64,000 bases of DNA from Channallabes apus (Eukaryota > Chordata > Actinopteri > Siluriformes > Clariidae). Every line of letters begins with the position of its first letter. Position 1 is the first letter of the stretch. Where the stretch lies: positions 16,493,691 through 16,557,690 of the forward strand of contig CM060115.1 in assembly GCA_030522415.1 (NCBI GenBank), read 5' to 3'. The position numbers and the translations under genes are program-made. The notes under the pieces were generated by a model, which had not been told where the DNA came from, searched no databases, and saw nothing but the letters and a program-made list of their open reading frames with translations. Positions 9,250 through 21,241 of this stretch are shown here, one piece after another.

Positions 9250-11985
9250 TTTCGGAGATTTGAGCTTTAGGAAATCTCCCGGCGCTCTGTGCATAACACC
9301 AGACCAACTCGTGTCGGAAATAATTTAGAAACCTTTTCTATTTTGTGCTCTATTTCAATCTCTTCCCTCAGGCAGAAGACTGAGGAGCCTTCACTGCAAG
9401 ACCCCCAGGACTTTTTTAATAATAAAATTGTAAATATCAGGCATAAAATTGAGGCTTTGAAACCGAACAATGTAATTGATACAGATGTTAACCTAGCCAT
9501 GTCAGATTCAAACCTAGAATACTTTACTCCCCTTGAAGAGAATGAACTAATTTCACTCATCTCTTCTGCAAATTCATCAACCTCTATATTAGATCCTATA
9601 CCGACACATTTTCTTAAACAGATAGTACCAGTAATAACAGAACCGCTGTTGAGAATAATTAATTCCTCACTCAGCATTGGTTATGTTCCAAAATCTTTTA
9701 AATTAGCAGTTATCAAACCAATAATTAAGAAACCTGACCTCGACCCCTGTCAGTTGTCCAATTACAGGCCAATATCAAACCTCCCCTTTATCTCTAAGAT
9801 TCTGGAAAAGATAGTAGCGACGCAGCTATGCTCATATCTACATAGAAATGGCATACATGAACTGTATCAGTCAGGATTTAGGCCTCATCACAGCACAGAA
9901 ACAGCACTCGTTAAAGTACTGTAGTAAATGACCTCCTATTGGCCTCTGATCAGGGTTGTGTAACTATGCTTGTATTACTCGACCTCAGTGAAGCTTTTGA
10001 CACCATTGATCATGCTATTCTTCTTCACAGATTAGAAAATGTAGTAGGAATTAAGGGTACAGCCCTCTCCTGGCTCAGATATTATTTGACTGATCGTTAT
10101 CAGTATGTAGACTTAAATGGTGATTATTCTGCATGTTCTCTAGTGGAGTTTGGCGTTCCGCAGCGTTCAGTTCTAGGCCCACTGCTTTTTTCCCTTCACA
10201 TGCTTCCTCTGGGCAACATAATCCGTAAGCATGGTATTAGTTTTCATTGTTATGCTGACGACACACAGCTATATGTCTCAGCAAAACCAGATGAGAAAAA
10301 CCAGCTTGCTAAAGTTGAGCAATGTGTGCAGGACATAAGAAATTGGATGCTAATTAACTTCCTTCTGCTTAATCCGGATAAGACAGAAGTTCTAGTCATA
10401 GGACCGCATACAGCTAGAAGTCAAATCTTAGATCACACCGTAACTTTAGATGGCCTTTCTGTTCCATCAAGTGTAACAGTAAAAGATTATAGATAGAAAA
10501 GACAGTGATTATAGATTCCAGCTTTTCATTTGAAGCTCATGTAGATAATATTACCAGGATAGCATTCTTTCACCTCAGAAATATCGCCAAAATGAGAAAT
10601 ATATTGGCGCTAAATGATGCAGAAAAACTAGTTCATGCTTTTATCACTTCTAGGTTGGACTATTGTAATGCCTTACTGTCTGGTTGTTCAGTTAGGTGCA
10701 TAAACAAGCTTCAGCTAGTCCAGAATGCAGCAGCGAGAGTCCTCACTAGAACCAGAAGATATGAGCACATCACCCCTATCCTATCTTCACTACATTGGCT
10801 CCCTGTGAAATTTTGCATTGATTTTAAAATACTACTCTTGACATATAAAGCATTAAATGGTCTCGCGCCGCAGTATCTGAGCGAACTGCTAGTGTCTTAC
10901 GATCCGCCACGCCTACTTCGATCAAAGGATGCAGGCTGCTTGTCAGTACCGCGTATTATGAAAACTACAGCTGGAGCGGAGCTTTTTCTTATAAAGCCCC
11001 AAAGTTATGGAATAGTCTTCCAAATAGTGTTCGGGTCTCAGACACAGTCTCAGTGTTTAAGTCTAGGCTCAAAACCTATTTATTTAGCCAAGCATTTTTA
11101 TAAATAGATTTGCCATAAGGTAAAGGAGCAGATCTGGGGGACTCAAGGACGTAGAGTATTATGGTGAACTGGTATGTTTAGATGCTGTCTTCCTCACTCT
11201 CATTTGATCACTCAGGTTTGTTGACGTTGAGGTGATTGTTTGCTTTACATCTCAGTTCCCCCTCATGTCTGTGTTTCCTTCAGGCTCCTCCCCTTTAGTA
11301 GAGTCCCTGCTTGCACTCTACAGTAAATATACATTCACGTTATAAATTTTGTGACTGCGACCATACCTAACTGTTTTCTCTTCTCTTCTGCTCTCCCCTC
11401 TCCTGTTCTCTCCCACCCGCTCTCTCTCTCTCTGTCGAGCTACACGTCATTCCTGAGCTGCCAGTGATCCAGACTCCCTCTGCCCTCCGGACCTGTCTGA
11501 CCCATCCTGGTGCCCAGCTTCTGCTTGGAGATCTCGTCACATGGATGCCACGTGTGTATCTTTGGGATGCGTCTGGTGTCTGGGGATGATTCTCTCTACT
11601 TAGAAGACGGTTCTGGCTTCGACTGGTGTTGGCAACTGTTTCTCTGGGGACTTTACAGTTCGATATTTCCTACAAGTCTATCTGAGTCTCCAATAACTAC
11701 TGGACTCCATTTTAACATCAATTAACATCAACTATTATAGCTGAACTGCCTGACACCTAACACACTGTATAAATGCAGATCATTTCCTGCTATCTGTTTC
11801 ATCCAAATGAGGATCATATTTAGGACCTATCTGATCATTCTGATTCACACACATTCACATTCGATACAAACTTTAATAATTCTTTTGATTGTGTAAAGAT
11901 GCTTTGCGACAATGACAATTGTTAAAAGCGCTATACAAATAAAATTTAATTGAAAATTCAATTGAATTGATTATGAATTCGTTTA
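9250..11985 (+). mobile_element. L2-type LINE, 5'-truncated
   Basis: This non-LTR element lacks its 5' end and endonuclease. The RT region is split over three frames (9289-9924, 9939-10496, 10505-11107), followed by a 3' UTR. It ends at about 11985 with the L2-type terminus TTGTTAAAAGCGCTATACAA and TTGAA-like repeats. The 62.1-63.4 kb copy has the same 3' terminus. Confidence 0.9.
9289..11107 (+). pseudogene. L2 reverse transcriptase, broken by frameshifts
   Basis: This copied its own RNA into DNA at a nicked target. Visible parts are an RT entry region (NYRPISNLPFISKILEK), palm segments LLDLSEAFDTIDH and the catalytic CYADDTQLY, and the conserved C-terminal block SRLDYCNALLSG...QNAAARVLTR...HWLPV. 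There is a frame change with TAG near 9922 and another with TAG near 10494, after the KDYR segment. Past about 10990 the C-terminal region diverges from the second L2 copy at 62.5 kb, which suggests a further shift. The copy is dead. Confidence 0.9.
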
Positions 11986-12174
11986 ATTACTGTAAAATGT
12001 TTCAGAGGCGCTAGTATGTGAGCCTATGGAGTAGACGTGTGTTAATACAGCTCCTCTTCGTGATATTAATAATTTAATATTACATACCAGATATAAAAAC
12101 ATTTTGAGGGGCCAGTCAACCAGTTTTACCTCTCTGAATCTCTGATTGACATAAATAAGGTGTAAGGTCAGTCA

Positions 12175-12836
12175 TGTCGAAGGCAATTCAGTCTAAACGT
12201 ACTGCTAGCCATAAAACTAAAGAGGCTAATATTAGCTCTCCCTCAGTGGCTAGCAAATTTGCCTGCTCCGAGCCTTCTCAGAGGCCATTCTTCGTGGCAT
12301 TAACGGATGTTTCGACGCAATTGAGGTAAAATTTCAGTCTCTTTTGATCTCACAAGCCGACCTGGAGTCTCGGGTGGTCACTCAAGAGCAAGCTATCAGT
12401 GACCATGAAACTTGGATTCAACTTCTGGAAAAGAAATGTTCCGAACTGACCAGCGCCAAACAAGCAATTGCAAAATAAAGTTTTTGACTTGGAGGCACGC
12501 TCCCGCAGAAACAAGATTAAAATTGTGGACATTCCAGAAGGAGAAGAACGCGGCAAACCCACAGAATTTGTCTCCAAGTTGATGTCCAAATTGTTCTCAG
12601 CGGAACATTTCCCAAAGCTTGTGTCTATTGACCGTGCTCACGGCTTGCTCCAGCCAAAGCTGGCTCCCGGCGCCAATCAACCATTAACAACAGAAAGAAC
12701 TGATCATTCGCCTCGGTAGACAACAACATCTGGAATATAACGGGAAGAGAATTTTCATCTTCCTGGACTACACAAACGAGGTACTGATGCAGCGCCGCGC
12801 TTTTCGTGATGTGCTGCGAGTCCTTCGAGACACAGG
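12175..12836 (+). pseudogene. Tx1-type L1 ORF1 remnant
   Basis: ATG at 12175 starts a basic N-terminus. The best preserved part is 12468-12720, with RSRRNKIKIVDIPEGEE, FVSKLMSKLF and IDRAHGLLQPK, the pattern of the L1 ORF1 RNA-binding domain. Frame breaks lie near 12326, 12477 and 12717. The next stretch, 12721-12836 (EYNGKRIFIFLDYTNEV-like), continues the protein in another frame. It is then cut by the Tc1 fragment. Confidence 0.75.
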
Positions 12837-13513
12837 TGGATGGCACGGTGGACTGTGTTCACTGACAATGGTTTCTGGAAGTATTCCTGAGCCCATTCTG
12901 TGATTTCCTTTACAGTAGCATTCCTGTTTGGGGTGCAGTGTCGTTTAAGGGCCCGGAGATCACGGGCATCCAGTATGGTTTTACGCCCTTGACCCTTACG
13001 CACAGAGATTGTTCCAGATTCTCTGAATCTTCGGATGATATTATGCACAGTTGATGATGATAACTGCAAAGTCTTTGCAATTTTTCGCTGGGTAACACCT
13101 TTCTGATATTGCTCCACTATCTATCTGCACAACATTGTGGGAATTGGTGATCCTCTACCCATCTTGGCTTCTGAGAGACACTGCCACTCTGAGAAGCTCT
13201 TTTTATACCCAATCATGTTGCCAATTAACCTAATTACTGTTAATTGGTCTTCCAGCTCTTCGTTATGCTCAAATTTACTTTTTCCAGCCTCTTATTGCTA
13301 CTTGTCCCAACTTTTTTGGGATTTGTTGACACCGTGAAATTTGGAATCAACATATTTTTCCTTTAAAATGATACATTTTCTCAGATTAAACTTTTGATCT
13401 GTCATCTATGTTCTATTCTGAATAAAATATTGACATTTGCCATCTCCACATCATTGCATTCAGTTTTTATTCACAATTTGTTTAGTGTCCCAACTTTTTT
13501 GGAATCCGGTTTG
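12837..13513 (-). mobile_element. Tc1/mariner fragment (same family as 27429-28985)
   Basis: It carries the intact terminal repeat at its right end (CCGGTTTG followed by TA) and only the N-terminal helix-turn-helix part of the transposase (minus strand, 12755-13117: KGVTQRKIAKTLQLSSST). The catalytic part and the other terminus are gone. An in-frame TAG lies near 13110, just before the preserved segment. The inner breakpoint falls in the sequence matching about 28080 of the longer copy. Confidence 0.85.
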
Positions 13514-13739
13514 TATTTTATACTGGTATATATATAGTTTCTATTCATCTTGATGGAAAGATTCTGGTTTTATAGGTGTTTAAGGTAGTTTTTGCAGTCA
13601 TTATTCTTAAGTAGCTTAGTAGCCATCGCCCAGCAGCTCCTTCTGTTCAGATGAAAAGAGTCGCGCTTTGCCTATGTAGGCCTTTGTTATTGTGGATATA
13701 TGTTGTCTTTGTCTTAGAGTCTTTATTTTTATTTTATTT

Positions 13740-15470
13740 TCATTTACCTTCTTTCTTTAGTTGCATCATGCTGCCAGGTAATCACGATCATTTTTCTACA
13801 AGAAACCCATATTAAAACCACAGAACAATGAAGATTAAGATGTAATTGGATCTCACAGGTTTACCAATCACCCTTTAAGTCCAAAGCCCGAGGCGTTGCC
13901 ATTCTCTTTTGCAAAAATGTTCCCTTTCAGCTTACCAATTTGCGCGCAGACCCAAATGGAAGATATATTATTATTTCTGACAGTATCAACTCAATCCCTC
14001 TTACTTTCCTCAACATATACGGTCCAAATTTTGATGTCCCATTATTTTTTAAAAAGGTTTTTAATCTGCTTTCAGGTGACAATAAAACAAACATTATAAT
14101 TAGTGGAGACTTTAATTGTGCTTTGGATCCATATTTAGACATATTATCCTCTTGTCCCCCACCCAATATTGCATCACCTCAAACTTTAAATAATTTAAGT
14201 AAATCTAGGAATCTCGTTGACATCTGGAGACTTCAACATCCCACAGATACAGATTACTCCTACTATTCTCACGTCCATAGATCCTACAGTAGAATCGACT
14301 ACTTCCTGGTGGATTCTAAATTAATTAAAAGTGTGAATTACACCAAATATCACAGCATACACATCATACTTAAAAATGGAAGCTAACTCAGTTAGTGACT
14401 CTTCCTTACAGGCCTTGCTGTTTTCTAAGCTGGGTAAACCTAACACTTTTGTTAACCTAAGTTATACAACAAGAAACTCTATCAGAATTCTCAACCAGAT
14501 CAAGAAGGTGCTCAATATCCCCGAGACTTCAGTAAGAACCCCTATGTGTTTTAATCATTCTTTCCTGCCAACATGGTCAGACAACTGCTACAGTGCCTGG
14601 AGTAGGAGTGGACTAACTACCATCCAAGATCTTTATATTAATGGTAAATTTGCCTCCTTTGATCAGATAAGGGACAAATTCCAGCTTCTCAATTCACATT
14701 TTTCCGCTATTTACAAATTAGGCATTATGTCAGAGATAAAATAAAATCTTTGAAAGTATACCAATCCAGCATCCTTTCATTGACGTCTTGGTGCGTCCCC
14801 CTGACAGTTGGTCTCATTGTTTGTATCTGTTTTCATCAGTCAAGTTAAAACACTTACTGATCATCTACGAAAGGCGTGGAGTAGCAAGTTGGGCATCGAC
14901 CTGTCTGAATGCTTGTGGATTGAAATCATGGCCAGAATACATTCTTGTTCCATTAACAGTAGACACCATTTAATTCAGTTTAAAGTCGTACACCGTCTTC
15001 ACTACTCTAAGTCTAAACTGCGCAAGATTTATCAATCTGTTTCAGCTCAATATGACAGGTGTAAAATTTCAGAGGGTACCTTGTCACACACTTTCTGGCA
15101 TTGTCATGCACTTACAGAATATTGGTCAGACATTTTTTTTGTTTTTCCAAAGCATATGGCAAAGATATTAGTCCTCATGCTGAACTAGCAATCTTTGGTT
15201 GTTCAGAATCAACGCTGCATCTACCTAAAGCCTTACAGAAATCTCTGATGCTTGGTATGAACACCGCCAAAAGGCTAATTTTAACAGACTGGAAATCTCA
15301 CTCTCCGCCATCTTTTCAAAGGTGGATTTTGGAAATGGCGTCTATTATCCAGATGGAAAAATTAAGGTACACGCGATCCAAATCCTTGGATAAATTTTTA
15401 GATATTTGTGGTCCGTTTCTTGCCTATTTGGATAATGACAAAGACATGAATACTGTTCATATTTAACAAT
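13740..15470 (+). pseudogene. Tx1-type L1 ORF2 remnant lacking the reverse transcriptase
   Basis: The first part (to about 14384) is an AP-endonuclease-like domain: LQETHI-like start, IYGPN, ISGDFNCALDP and SYSRIDYFLV. The next open segment (14376-14744) is already the ORF2 C-terminal region (SFLPTWSDNCYSAW, DLYINGKFASFDQ), continued in other frames at 14808-15188 and 15101-15466 (QFKVVHRLHYSKSKL, LSHTFWHC). No RT palm motif is present. An internal deletion therefore joined endonuclease to C-terminus near 14385. Confidence 0.8.
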
Positions 15471-15562
15471 TCATAACCTTCTGATGCATGTTGTACATTT
15501 ATTGTACCCTCCTGGCAGCTTAGTTTTTTATTTAAAAATTTTCTTTCTTTATTCATTTATTT

Positions 15563-15790
15563 TTAAGCGTACATGCACAATGATTTAATTGTTATTTTTG
15601 GTGTGTGTGTTGAGTACCTTCTGTACACTGTGACTTCCTTCCTTCCGATGCAACAGGTTGGCTTTACCACTTCCTTAAATTTCCCTAATTCATGGTCCGC
15701 ACCACATCTAGCATTCCTTCTGTCGCCTTCGTACTCGTTGGCCATGTGCCCAAACTCTGGGCGTTTGTAACACTTCAAAGGTTTTGGCAC
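15563..15790 (-). pseudogene. LINE ORF1 zinc-knuckle fragment
   Basis: The reverse strand encodes KCYKRPEFGHMANEYEGDRR followed by NARCGADHE. This resembles the CCHC knuckle pair of LINE ORF1 proteins, where C-x2-C-x4-H is expected. The second cysteine of the first knuckle is replaced by arginine. It is a short decayed piece with no neighbours from the same element. Confidence 0.5.
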
Positions 15791-15799
15791 ATATGATCT

Positions 15800-16689
15800 G
15801 CTCCCTCATCTTATTAGCAAGTTCCTATCTCCTAACAATTATGCATATGTTATTCCCCCTACCTGACTTCCTGACCTCTAATTATTCATGGTAAACTTAT
15901 TTTAACCCACCTTTCACCACAAATCTTGTTACTATATTCAGCAATCCATTCTTAGATTGATTTCCTTGTTCCTTACTACCCTTGCTTCCTGAATCATCTA
16001 TGTTAGATGTTTACTGTTTTTTCTTTGTCTTCCAAACTTGGGTTTTTACAAATCCATAGCATCAGCACTATTCCTATGAAGGATTTGTTAAGGACCATGC
16101 AAGAGTATTATACAGGTCATCAATCAGCACTCCAACAATGCGCTCCCTGCAACTATCATTCGTACTTTATGTTTAATACAATAACACAAAACAAATTACT
16201 TCGAAAGAACATTAATGAGATTTGATCAGCTTTGCACTTATACACTCCAATCAGTTTCCAAAAAATACTGAAATGTACCATTATTTAAAATATTTAATAA
16301 ATTTTGACTTGAAAAACGAGCATTGTCTTGGTTTACAAGCACCGAGTATCATGTATGCGCGTCTTGTTTTGTTCAGTTCACAACTGAACCAACGTTTTTT
16401 TCTCTCTCACGCTTCGGAATTGTGGGTAATTGTCTCCACTGCTAGGTCTTAGTGCCTTTCTTTACTGGTATAATCAACATCCGTGCACACGTGTACTGTT
16501 TATTATAATACTGTAACCACATGTGTGTGCACGTATAAAGACAAAGAAAGTCTCGTTAGAGGTTAAAAATCCATGTTCTCTGTCTCTGATTCAGCCTGTC
16601 GTCGTGTGTGTGTATGTGTGTGAGCACGCGTAATTTGACACTGTGCCGGGTCACACACTCTCTCTCTCGCCTCTCTCGTGTTTGTGTGT

Positions 16690-16722
<33 letters not shown>

Positions 16723-17298
16723 GTCTACACAGAAACTCTGCTCTGTCACGATTCTTTTTAAAGGTAAAGTTCAGGTTAATTTGTTTGTTTGTTTTACTTT
16801 ACAGCAGTGATATGGTTAGTATGCGCTCACATAAGTGTCATTAGCGATGTTCCTTGCTAATTCTTTCCAACAAAACTGTTTACGGGAGTGTAGTCCAGTA
16901 CGGGAGATGCATTGTGGGTAATTGTGGGCAATGTGTGTGAACGCGAATGCAACATGTAAGCTAGGATATAAAGCTTGAGTTTTGTTTTCTCTTCAGTATT
17001 TTTTTGTTGGATTTAAGTGCAGGATCCACCCGAAAGTTTGTACTATAACCTGACAATGTAGCAAATAAAAGAACAGACATCGACCAGTTTTTCCATCTAA
17101 TCATTATACGAGCATGAATTAATGGGCTGTTACGCTGTGCGAGCAACATTAAAAATAAAGCGAAGAGGCGAACAACAGTCTTTCCGTTAATGTGTGTGTG
17201 TATATGTTTGTTTGTGTGAAATTCAAACGAGAGGAACTGTGGAAGATGAGAAGGGGGAGACAGGAGGGGCTGAAAGCAAGAATCTCCACTTATTCTAG

Positions 17299-17334
<36 letters not shown>

Positions 17335-17439
17335 AGCGCCTGCACGCACAAACGGAAACACTCATCTGTTGGGATTTTTTTACAGGTATAGTGCAGGTTA
17401 ATTATTTTTACTTAATATTTTGCGTTAATTATTTTTATG
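15800..17439. other. No gene recognised; microsatellites
   Basis: AT-rich sequence with (TG)n at 16682-16722 and (CA)n at 17302-17332. Bases 16865-16930 (TAGTCCAGTACGGGAGATGC, ATTGTGGGTAATTG) resemble the reverse complement of 59585-59640, a small dispersed repeat. The open frames are low-complexity and not convincing. Confidence 0.5.
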
Positions 17440-17441
17440 TA

Positions 17442-19036
17442 CAGTGGTGTGAAAAACTATTTGCCCCCCTCCTGATTTCTTATTCTTTTGCATGTTTGTC
17501 ACACTTAAATGTTTCTGCTCATCAAAAAATGTTAACTATTAGTCAAAGATAACATAATTGAACAAAAATGCAGTTTTTAAATGAAGGTTTACGTTATTAA
17601 GGGAGAAAAAAAACTCCAAATCTACATGGCCCTGTGTGAAAAAGTGATTGCCCCCCTTGTTAAAAAATAACTTAACTGTGGTTTATCACACCTGAGTTCA
17701 ATTTCTGTAGTCACCCCCAGGCCTGATTACTGCCACACCTGTTTCAATCAAGAAATCACTTAAATAGGAGCTACCTGACACAGAGAAGTAGACCAAAAGC
17801 ACCTCAAAAGCTAGACAACATGCCAAGATCCAAAGAAATTCAGGAACAAATGAGAACAAAAGTAATTGAGATCTATCAGTCTGGTAAAGGTTATAAAGCC
17901 ATTTCTAAAGCTTTGAGACTCCAGCGAACCACAGTGAGAGCCATTATCCACAAATGGCAAAAACATGGAACAGTGGTGAACCATCCCAGAAGTGGCCGAC
18001 TGACCAAAATTACCCCAAGAGCGCAGAGACGACTCATCCGAGAGGCCACAAAAGACCCCAGGACAACATCTAAAGAACTGCAGGCCTCACTTGCCTCAAT
18101 TAAGGTCAGTGATCACGACAAAAATGGCCTGCATGGCAGATTTCCAAGGCGCAAACCACTTTTAAGCAAAAAGAACATTAAGGCTCGTCTCAATTTTGCT
18201 AAAAAACATCTCAATGATTGCCAAGACTTTTGGGAAAATACCTTGTGGACTGACGAGACAAAAGTTGAACTTTTTGGAAGGTGCGTGTCCCGTTACATCT
18301 GGCGTAAAAGTAACACAGCATTTCAGAAAAAGAACATCATACCAACAGTAAAATATGGTGGTGGTAGTGTGATGGTCTGGGGTTGATTTGCTGCTTCAGG
18401 ACCTGGAAGGCTTGCTGTGATAGATGGAACCATGAATTCTACTGTCTACCAAAAAATCCTGAAGGAGAATGTCCGGCCATTTGTTCGTCAACTCAAGCTG
18501 AAGCGATCTTGGGTGCTGCAGCAGGAGAATGACCCAAAACACACCAGCAAATCCACCTCTGAATGGCTGAAGAAAAACAAAATGAAGACTTTGGAGTGGC
18601 CTAGTCAAAGTCCTGACCTGAATCCTATTGAGATGTTGTGGCATGACCTTAAAAAGGCGGTTCATGCTAGAAAACCCTCAAATAAAGCTGAATTACAACA
18701 ATTCTGCAAAGATGAGTGGGCCAAAATTCCTCCAGAGCGCTGTAAAAGACTCGTTGCAAGTTATCGCAAACGCTCGATTGCAGTTATTGCTGCTAAGGGT
18801 GGCCCAACCAGTTATTAGGTTCAGGGGACAATTACTTTTTCACACAGGGCCATGTAGGTTTGGATTTTTTTTCTCCCTAAATAATAAAACCCCTCATTTA
18901 AAAACCGCATTTTCTGTTTACTTGTGTTATCTTTGACTAATAGTTAAATATGTTTGATGACCAGAAACATTTTGTGTGACAAACATGCAAAAGAATAAGA
19001 AATCAGGAGGGGGGCAAATAGTTTTTCACACCACTG
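17442..19036 (+). mobile_element. Tc1-like DNA transposon, near full length
   Basis: The 1595-bp element is flanked by TA on both sides (17440-17441, 19037-19038). Its terminal inverted repeats begin CAGTGGTGTGAAAAACTATT and are long. A second inverted motif (ACATGGCCCTGTGTGAAAAA) lies inside each end. It encodes one transposase, now defective. Confidence 0.93.
17820..18818 (+). pseudogene. Tc1 transposase with one nonsense codon and a changed catalytic residue
   Basis: This is a DDE transposase for cut-and-paste movement. The N-terminal paired-type helix-turn-helix (MPRSKEIQEQ, YKAISKALRLQRTTVRAI) is intact. The first catalytic D is in WTDETKVELFG. The frame is stopped by TGA at 18384-18386 in the MVWG region and continues in the same frame to TSY at 18818. 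The second catalytic position reads QQENDPKH: a GAG codon at 18525-18527 encodes E where Tc1 family members carry D. The third position (SPDLNPIE) is present with the 34-residue spacing. The segment near 18110-18125 looks short for the family, suggesting a small in-frame deletion. Confidence 0.9.
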
Positions 19037-19449
19037 TATTTATTTTTTTTGGGCTGCAGAATGAATAATTTAAGTTTCCATTATTTCTTATGGGACAATT
19101 TGATTTGGTTTACGAGTGTTTTGGAATATGAGCCGCTTCCGGGAACGAAATATGCTCTAAATCCGAGCTTCAACTGTACATTGTTTTCTACAGCACATTA
19201 CTACTTTAATGGAAAACAGTACATTACTGTCAGATTGTGGCTGTTCCTTAACATCAATTTTTTACAGTGTGGATCTCAATATGCCTGGAAGACATCTCAC
19301 CCTGGAGGGCAGCTCATCATCTGAAGCTCACATATTGCTAACATTTCTCGCTCCTGTCAATTTCTTCTTTACAACAGCATAAGGATCCACCCATTTCTTT
19401 CTTCACAGGCTCCCCAGGTGCTTGTTTAGTCCTTTGTCATTTCAAGACT

Positions 19450-20115
19450 GTTCCTCTGCAGATCCAGAATGCAGCTGCTCGTCTCATTTTCAACCTTCTA
19501 AAGTTCACTCACTATAGGGAATATTTAATTTTTTTAGTGTGTTTCATGATATTCTGTGTGCGTGAGAACAGAATGTTTTTTTCTTTCTCTTACCTCGACA
19601 CAAGATGCACTTTCAATAAACACATTCTACAGTAGTTTATGTTAAAGGTCGTAAAACTGTTGAACGCTTGTAAATGCAGAGCTACTCCCAATTTTATGTT
19701 CTTCTTTACCTTATCTTTTATAAACATTCCAGACCAGATGTGAACACTCCTGCACCCACCTTTTCTTTGGTTCTTTGTGTGTGTGCGTATATATACTTCT
19801 GTCTTCCACAATAAACTCTGAACGTCTCACTAAGCATGGACTTGTGTATTATTGAGGGGTTCCCTGGATCCAGGTCGGAAGCAAAATACAGGCTGAGCAC
19901 TGAATTATACTCACACTACCCCACTTCTCCGCTCTCTGCTCTGGCTTCCTGTAGCTGCCTGCATTAAATTCAAAACCCTGATGCTTGCCTACAAAGTTAA
20001 AAATGGCCCAGCACCCACCTACCTCTCGGCTCTAGTCACAACTCGTATTGCACGGAAACTACAAAGCACTTTTGTAAGTCGCTCTGAATGAAATGTCTAA
20101 ATGTAAATGCAGATG
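19450..20115 (+). pseudogene. LINE 3' end fragment, split by an insertion
   Basis: Bases 19456-19512 encode IQNAAARLIFNLLKFTH. The same frame resumes after the inserted block with TPLLRSLLWLPV and KTLMLAYKVKNGPAPTYLSA (19915-20040). It is followed by a LINE-type tail ending TCTAAATGTAAATG. The coding block is the C-terminal region of an L2/CR1-like LINE. Confidence 0.75.
19515..19908. mobile_element. 394-bp insertion of unknown class with direct repeats
   Basis: It interrupts the LINE fragment and is flanked by ACTCACTA (19507-19514) and ACTCACAC (19909-19916). Removing the insert and one repeat restores the LINE reading. The left end starts TATAGGGAAT and the right end is TGAATTATA, a weak inverted repeat. 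An AATAAA lies near 19812. It could be a hAT-like MITE (8-bp duplication) or an LTR-like remnant. Confidence 0.6.
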
Positions 20116-21050
20116 TGTTTGTGCGGCCACTTGCTCGTTTTGAATATTCATTATGCCTTTCAGTGCATATGGCTCATTCTATAATTACGGGTACATTTCA
20201 TATCAAACAAAAAGGGATAAATTAGAAAAGGGATTGTTTTTTGATAAATGAACTACAGTAGATGTTTCCGTAATATAACCCCTGACCTGCTAAAATAATT
20301 AATTGTCAAGATAAAGCTCTAGTGACTTTTTAAATATTTTATTGAAAACAAACATTTGATTCATTATTTTGTCAACTGTATTATGGACACATTTTGTGTT
20401 ACATAGAACATGCACAAAGTTCTACACATTTGGTAAAACATTAGTTTAAAAAAAAAATTCTCTATTCTCCATTGTTTCAAAGATTTTCTGTTTGACTGAT
20501 TTAAAAATGTGAATTTCGAACCTTGTACTGAACATTCTGTGGGATGCTATCATGCCAGATATTTTTTTTAAACATAAATCCACATAATGCTGAATTTACA
20601 GTAGAATTACTCATCATGTCTAGGTAAGACTACCCTCTACAGAGATACCACTCATCTTTTTGGATACCTTTTAACAATTTGTAGTGCAGCCACATAAAGG
20701 TTTTTTTTCTTTATAAAGGTAGAATTATGTACTGTATGCTGATAAACGAAAAGCAGCTGTGCCCCATAAAAATTTACTGAAGGGTTTCATGTGTCCCGAA
20801 AACTGTGCATTGTGCCCTGGTCACACTCTCGCGAGACTCTCGGGGAATCACTGATGCACAAGGTCACCTAATTCCCCTTTAAAGCGAGCTGGGAAGAAGC
20901 GAGGGGAGGAGAGATAGTATGGTGAATCAACGCTGTTTATTTCTCTATTTTCATTCGGAGTGTGTTCAGGAGAGTTGAGAAAACTGTTCCTTTGCAGACT
21001 GTCCCTCTTACTGGATTTTCACCATGGACGGCTTCTCAAAAATTATTGTT
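20116..21050. other. No feature recognised
   Basis: AT-rich sequence with many stops in all frames and no clear terminal repeats. A short GC-richer part at 20800-20950 shows no coding signature. Confidence 0.4.
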
Positions 21051-21241
21051 GGTCTTTCGGCTGCTCGCGGCAAGGGGTCGCCACAGCAGAATATCCAGTC
21101 TGCATAATGATGTGGCACAGGTTTTATGCCGGATGCCCTTCCTGATGCAACCCTCCCATCAGGGCTTGGCGGGTTCGGGCACTGGCTGGGAATCGAACCC
21201 GGGCATTCCACATGGCAGGCGAAACACCTACCACCATTATT
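21051..21241 (-). mobile_element. tRNA-derived SINE sharing its 3' tail with the RTE-like LINE
   Basis: On the minus strand the head has an A-box-like TGGTAGGTGTTT near 21238 and a perfect B box, GGTTCGATTCC, near 21190, as in a tRNA-derived pol III promoter. The 3' part (GCTGTGGCGACCCCTTGCCG ... GCAGCCGAAAGACC) closely matches the terminus of the RTE-like LINE copies at 37944-37985 and 61450-61490. Shared tails are how SINEs borrow LINE machinery. Confidence 0.8.

Noticed and set aside
16608..16844. Coding frame with a CVCVCV run
   Set aside because: Translation of a (TG)n microsatellite.
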